The notes under the pieces: generated by a model
Told to the model about the DNA's origin: nothing
What the model saw: only the letters and a program-made list of their open reading frames with translations
Database searches by the model: none
In this document: one piece after another, positions 6,905 to 10,218 of the stretch
Layout of the letters: every line of letters starts with the position of its first letter
Position numbering within the stretch: the first letter of the stretch is position 1
Translations under genes and position numbers: made by a program
Assembly: GCA_030621655.1 (NCBI GenBank)
Contig: JAUXHH010000047.1
Span: forward strand, 1 to 10,218
Source: Desulfobacterales bacterium
GTDB lineage: Bacteria; Desulfobacterota; Desulfobulbia; Desulfobulbales; BM004
Direction of reading: 5' to 3'
DNA: 10,218 bases

Positions 6905-8089
6905 TTGATCGTTAACGGATTTAAATATTCTGCAGTGAGTGCAGGAATCAGGAAAAAAGACCGGTTGGACCTCGGGCTTATATACTGTGATAAACCTGCG
7001 ATTGCTGCGGCTGTTTTCACCACGAGCCGTGTAAAGGCAGCACCGGTGCTGCTTGATATGGAAAGGGTCAGGCAGGGCAAGGCCCAGGCTTTGCTGGTGA
7101 ACAGCGGGGTGGCAAATGCCTGTACCGGCGAAATAGGCATGCAGGCGGCGTTAACCTGTTCCGGTCTGATTGCTGCTGCCTTGAATATTGATGAAAATCT
7201 GGTGCAGATAGCTTCCACCGGCGTGATTGGAGAACAGCTGCCGGTTGAAAAAATTGCAGACGCAGTTGATGACCTGGTTGGCAATCTCTCCTCTGATAAT
7301 TATGACCATGTGGCCCGGGCCATCATGACTACTGATACAGTCCCTAAAACTGCTGAGCGTGTCTGTTCCATAGCCGGCTGCGATGTGAAGCTCTTTGGTA
7401 TTGCCAAAGGTGCAGGCATGATTATGCCGGACATGGCAACTATGCTCGGTTTTGTCATGACCGACGCCGATATTGCTGCAGACATCCTGCAGCATCATTT
7501 ATCACTTGCAGTGAAGTTATCATTTAATCGCATCACGGTTGATGGTGACACGAGTACAAATGATACAGTTCTTGCTCTGGCAAGTTGTGAGGCCTCCAAT
7601 CCTGAAATTGATGCTCTTGATACCGGGGACAGCAGAATTTTTGCTGCTGCACTGGCAGATTTATTAAAAGACCTGGCCCTGCAGATAGTTGCAGACGGTG
7701 AGGGTGCGACAAAGCTGGTTACCATCAAGGTCGTAAATGCCCAAAGTGAGAAGGATGCCGAACAGGCTGCCCGCACAATTGCCAATTCGTCTTTGGTTAA
7801 AACAGCCTTTTTCGGAGAGGATGCCAATTGGGGAAGGATCATAGCCGCCCTTGGCCGTTCTGGAGTTGAATTTGATCAGAACAGCGTCGACATTGCTTTC
7901 GATGATGTGGTTTTGGTAAGAGACGGTTTGGCTCTGGGAGCTGCAGCAGAAACAAGGGCCACAGAAGTCCTGAAGCAGAAAACCTTCAGCGTGACTGTTG
8001 ATCTGAAAACAGGCCAGGCTGGAAGTGAAATATATACCTGCGATCTTTCAGTGGATTATATCAAAATAAATGCCGACTACCGTAGTTGA
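6905..8089 (+). CDS. argJ: Glutamate N-acetyltransferase / ornithine acetyltransferase ArgJ
   Basis: Transfers the acetyl group from N-acetylornithine to glutamate, giving ornithine and N-acetylglutamate, in the cyclic arginine pathway. Some members also use acetyl-CoA. The protein is 394 residues, typical. The family self-cleaves in KGAGMIMPDMATML; here the cut would fall between Ala178 and Thr179, making Thr179 the N-terminal nucleophile of the beta chain (179-394). Other family segments are visible: VNSGVANACTG in the alpha chain, and ITVDGDTSTNDTV and EDANWGRI in the beta chain. The start is TTG at 6905, because no ATG or GTG gives a full N-terminus. A weak AGG (6893-6895) lies 9 bases upstream. 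It begins 46 bases after secA and is probably cotranscribed with it; this adjacency occurs, as I recall, in other Desulfobacterota. Whether it is mono- or bifunctional cannot be read from the sequence. Confidence 0.96.
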   Translation: MIVNGFKYSAVSAGIRKKDRLDLGLIYCDKPAIAAAVFTTSRVKAAPVLLDMERVRQGKAQALLVNSGVANACTGEIGMQAALTCSGLIAAALNIDENLVQIASTGVIGEQLPVEKIADAVDDLVGNLSSDNYDHVARAIMTTDTVPKTAERVCSIAGCDVKLFGIAKGAGMIMPDMATMLGFVMTDADIAADILQHHLSLAVKLSFNRITVDGDTSTNDTVLALASCEASNPEIDALDTGDSRIFAAALADLLKDLALQIVADGEGATKLVTIKVVNAQSEKDAEQAARTIANSSLVKTAFFGEDANWGRIIAALGRSGVEFDQNSVDIAFDDVVLVRDGLALGAAAETRATEVLKQKTFSVTVDLKTGQAGSEIYTCDLSVDYIKINADYRS

Positions 8090-8117
8090 TCAATCAGGCC
8101 TTCCCACACGTATAGCC

Positions 8118-8146
8118 TTGAAGTAGTAATCTTTCGTGCATATTTT
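8118..8146 (+). promoter_or_regulatory. Candidate sigma70 promoter for the small cysteine-rich protein gene
   Basis: TTGAAG (8118-8123), a 17-base spacer, then TATTTT (8141-8146), continuing as TATTTTATAAG. The expected start near 8153 leaves a leader of about 45 bases before the ATG at 8199. It suggests that the small gene is transcribed apart from argJ, which ends 28 bases before the -35. Confidence 0.45.
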
Positions 8147-8198
8147 ATAAGCATAAGTTGCTGGAGTTATCACCTTTAACTGTAATGGAGGTGTGATC

Positions 8199-8378
8199 AT
8201 GACCAATGATACCAATAAGATTTGTCCGGAGTGCAATGGTGAAAAAAAGATTCCTGGAACCTGTGTCTGTGATATGGAGTGGCGCGGCAGTCAAAAAGAT
8301 GATGAGTGGGAAGACTGCAAGTGTACCGACTATGAGATATGTCCGGCTTGCCATGGAACAGGTTATGTTTCGGGTTGA
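8199..8378 (+). CDS. 59-residue eight-cysteine protein with DnaJ-type CxxCxGxG ends
   Basis: The start is ATG at 8199, chosen over an in-frame GTG at 8193 because a strong GGAGG (8187-8191) lies 7 bases before it. The 59-residue product has eight cysteines in mirrored order: C9-x2-C12, C22-x-C24, C40-x-C42 and C48-x2-C51. The last pair is followed by HGTG, giving CPACHGTG, the CxxCxGxG zinc motif of the DnaJ central domain; the first pair (CPECNGEK) is a looser version. Two bound zinc ions, each with four cysteines, are likely, by analogy with DnaJ. The middle (25-39) is acidic and rich in tryptophan and charge (MEWRGSQKDDEWED). No signal peptide or membrane helix is seen, so it is cytoplasmic. 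I do not know a named family. A role in protein binding or folding is only a guess. Confidence 0.85.
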   Translation: MTNDTNKICPECNGEKKIPGTCVCDMEWRGSQKDDEWEDCKCTDYEICPACHGTGYVSG

Positions 8379-8403
8379 GAGAAACCCGGGTTAGGCATCC
8401 CGG
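8371..8403. repeat. Overlapping hairpins at the convergent gene junction
   Basis: CGGGTT (8371-8376) and AACCCG (8383-8388) form a 6-base stem with loop GAGAGA that spans the stop codon of the small cysteine gene. CCGGG (8386-8390) and CCCGG (8399-8403) form an alternative stem. No T run follows, so this is not a standard intrinsic terminator, but it may help end rightward transcripts or protect the 3' end. Confidence 0.35.
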
Positions 8404-8432
8404 CGCCTGACAATTTGTAGGATTGTTTTATG

Positions 8433-10106
8433 TCACGAACTTGACGTCTCAAGTTTAGTGATCCCTTTCCTGACGAAAAAGAAGGCGAGAAAAAGGGAGA
8501 TAACAATAGAAACAAGAATCCAGACGAGCAGTGTCAGTACATCATCAACCGGCATTACCCCTTTTCTCAGCCAATTTTTCATAACCCGGAAAACAGGAGC
8601 ACTGCCCAGGAAGATAATAGCCATTTCAAAGGCGATTGCAGTGAAGAGAAAAAGGATAGCCCCTATTCCACCCAGGGCTGCAGCCCTGTTTTCTGCCTTG
8701 AAGTCAGCATAGATTGCCCCAAAGCCAAGTGCCATGGCAAGTACTGTCCAGGTAATTATCAAGCCGATAATTATCGAAATCCACCCCATGGGGCCCTCGA
8801 TATTGAGGAGGTTGTTGGACACCACAAGCAGGATCAAGGTGAGCCCGGTAAAGGGTACGACGTAGAAAAGATATTTATGCAGCATATAGCTGGCAGTTGA
8901 TAAGGGTGAAGACATGATAATATAAAATGAACCTCCTTCAGCCCCAATGGAAGGGTAGACAAAGCGGGCAGCAAGTGATGCAACGACAAAGCCGGTCAGC
9001 CCGATGTTAAGAAACGCTATGAGGTTGGTAACGTACTCTTCTTCAAACATTGAGCGCTCCACCGGCAGTACCTTGAAATTATACAGATATACAATAACCA
9101 GGGCAGCAATCATGAAGAGCTGGGACCATTCAGCTGAATCCCGTAAGAACAACTTGGCCTCTTTGCGGAATATCCATTGCAGGGAGCTGCGGTTATACCT
9201 GTCATGGGTGAAAAATTTTCGGTAACCGCCGAAGGATTCCTGGGATTTTGTAAAACCTGAGAGAAACCAACGCTCCATAGCCCATTCGCCTAGAAAGAAA
9301 AGGGCTATGGGTGTAATGCAGAGCAAGGCCGTAACCAGAAAATCAATCTCCCGCTCCATGAGATAATAGGAAAGCAGGTTGGAAGCCCAGGCAGCCGGGA
9401 TATAGGGAGCCGCAGGAGTAGCAAGAGAAGACAGGTAATCAATGAAATGACCATACTTGTCCGGATTAACCAGGTCTTCCGGTCGCATAAGCCGGAAGAT
9501 GATATAAATAAAAATGCCGAAACATATTGAAAGGTAGAGGATGATATCCTTGGTGCGTCTGGCGGGAAAGAGGTTGACCAGCAGCACGGTAAATCCCATG
9601 CCGAAGGTTGTGGCAATGGCTGCAGTAGCTATTATGGTCAGCAGCATAAGGGGCCAATAGAGAAAACCTGCCTGGAAAACTGTTCCGTAAGCAGCAAAAA
9701 TCGGAATTGAGAAAACAACCATCATCCAGGAGGTGTATATTGAAGTTGTCACGTAGCGCATGAAAAAAATATCAGATGTTGGAACAGGAGCTGCAAAGAC
9801 AATTTCATTGTCCTGGGAGAGAAACAGGGTTGATACTGCTGAAACCATACAGGAAAAAATCAGCATGGCAAACATGGTTATCCAGGCCATCTGGAAGATT
9901 TTCAGGCTGAGAAGTATGCCAAGGTCATTCTGGCTGTGAAAATAGGTGACAACCTTTACTACAATCTTATAGAGCACCAGGCAGACTGCCAGACTGAAAA
10001 CCAGTATGCCGACTGTACGGACCGGCAGCTTGCCTTTCGGGAAGAATCTGTTTTTTGCAGAGTAGAAAAATGGCTGCAAAAGAGCTGTTCGTTTTGAAGA
10101 TTGCAT
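8433..10106 (-). CDS. ABC-2-type exporter permease, about 12 membrane helices
   Basis: A 557-residue integral inner-membrane protein, probably the permease of an ABC exporter (putative ABC exporter family). Substrate unknown. Hydrophobic segments lie at about residues 30-52, 73-96, 117-139, 148-180 (perhaps two), 187-206, 257-275, 326-343, 361-381, 412-430, 441-466, 478-501 and 522-546. Two similar cytoplasmic stretches come before helices: DNEIVFAAPVPTSDIFFMRY (99-118) and GGSFYIIMSSPLSTASYML (391-409). The P-V/L-P/S-T pattern before a helix is typical of these permeases and suggests two related halves and a coupling site for an ATPase. A basic amphipathic stretch (about 282-323) separates the halves. 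No ATPase gene is visible: it would have to lie beyond the right edge or elsewhere. The ATG at 10106 lacks a clear Shine-Dalgarno. The stop lies within an inverted-repeat region, convergent with the small cysteine gene. Confidence 0.85.
   Translation of the reverse strand: MQSSKRTALLQPFFYSAKNRFFPKGKLPVRTVGILVFSLAVCLVLYKIVVKVVTYFHSQNDLGILLSLKIFQMAWITMFAMLIFSCMVSAVSTLFLSQDNEIVFAAPVPTSDIFFMRYVTTSIYTSWMMVVFSIPIFAAYGTVFQAGFLYWPLMLLTIIATAAIATTFGMGFTVLLVNLFPARRTKDIILYLSICFGIFIYIIFRLMRPEDLVNPDKYGHFIDYLSSLATPAAPYIPAAWASNLLSYYLMEREIDFLVTALLCITPIALFFLGEWAMERWFLSGFTKSQESFGGYRKFFTHDRYNRSSLQWIFRKEAKLFLRDSAEWSQLFMIAALVIVYLYNFKVLPVERSMFEEEYVTNLIAFLNIGLTGFVVASLAARFVYPSIGAEGGSFYIIMSSPLSTASYMLHKYLFYVVPFTGLTLILLVVSNNLLNIEGPMGWISIIIGLIITWTVLAMALGFGAIYADFKAENRAAALGGIGAILFLFTAIAFEMAIIFLGSAPVFRVMKNWLRKGVMPVDDVLTLLVWILVSIVISLFLAFFFVRKGITKLETSSS
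8438..8455. terminator. 7-base-stem hairpin at the 3' end of the exporter gene
   Basis: AACTTGA (8438-8444), loop CGTC, TCAAGTT (8449-8455): a perfect inverted repeat that lies within the last codons of the minus-strand permease gene. There is no run of T on either side, so its role as a terminator is uncertain; it may simply be a stable 3' structure for either of the converging transcripts. Confidence 0.3.
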
Positions 10107-10218
10107 TTTAATAAATACAGAATTAATTTTAAAATCTGGTCTTATGTTCCCACGCTTACCAGAGGGGTGTAATTACCTCTCCCCTTTAACCTTTCCCCTT
10201 TTCTCCACCCGACCTCAG
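10107..10218. other. Upstream region of the exporter gene with a pyrimidine tract and short inverted repeat
   Basis: No ORF is apparent here: the minus strand has several stop codons. AGAGG (10161-10165) and CCTCT (10176-10180) form an inverted repeat around GGTGTAATTA. A tract of almost pure pyrimidines follows (10176-10206), in which CCCCTTT-like units repeat. An AT-rich stretch near 10108-10135 is the likeliest promoter zone for the permease gene, but no clear -35/-10 pair stands out. Confidence 0.3.

Noticed and set aside
8206..8394. Alternative frame over the small cysteine-protein gene
   Set aside because: It has no ribosome site, and the other frame has a strong one plus an ordered cysteine pattern.

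Overview
The window is ordinary chromosomal housekeeping DNA from a Gram-negative bacterium. The plus strand carries, in order, the 3' end of a small membrane-protein gene, alr (alanine racemase), argS (arginyl-tRNA synthetase), a 50-codon single-helix membrane ORF, a short ArgA-type GNAT acetyltransferase, secA, argJ and a small eight-cysteine protein. On the minus strand, converging from the right, is one large ABC-2-type exporter permease. The protein character (SecA with a C-terminal zinc tail, a one-domain ArgA, secA next to argJ) suggests a Desulfobacterota (former Deltaproteobacteria) genome of moderate GC, perhaps Desulfobulbales. This placement is inferred from recalled gene order and protein flavour, not from a search.

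Layout. 1-1422: a membrane protein and alr, coupled by a 4-base ATGA overlap. 1423-1623: a spacer whose left two thirds are free of stops in long stretches of the minus strand and hold an unrecognised 55-codon ORF, and whose AT-rich right end has a promoter-like pair very close to the argS start. 1624-3282: argS. 3283-3656: a spacer with two kinds of degenerate 7-base tandem repeat, a 50-codon ORF for a lysine-rich single-pass membrane peptide, and a good sigma70-like promoter. 3657-4133: short argA. 4134-4305: AT-rich spacer. 4306-6858: secA. 6905-8089: argJ with a TTG start. 8118-8146: sigma70-like promoter. 8199-8378: zinc-binding-type small protein. 8379-8432: hairpin-rich convergent junction. 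8433-10106: exporter permease on the minus strand. 10107-10218: promoter-side DNA with a pyrimidine tract and no gene seen.

Functional links. The GNAT protein (N-acetylglutamate synthase type) and ArgJ (ornithine acetyltransferase, which recycles acetyl groups) belong to the same arginine pathway and flank secA; argS uses the end product. Alr supplies D-alanine for peptidoglycan. SecA is the motor of protein export. The permease lacks a visible ATPase partner in the window. I found no rRNA, tRNA, CRISPR array, insertion sequence or prophage, and no convincing novel multi-gene system. The points most worth a second look are the heptameric repeats, the two unlisted small ORFs (1400-1567 minus and 3383-3535 plus), the near-leaderless argS layout and the small cysteine protein.
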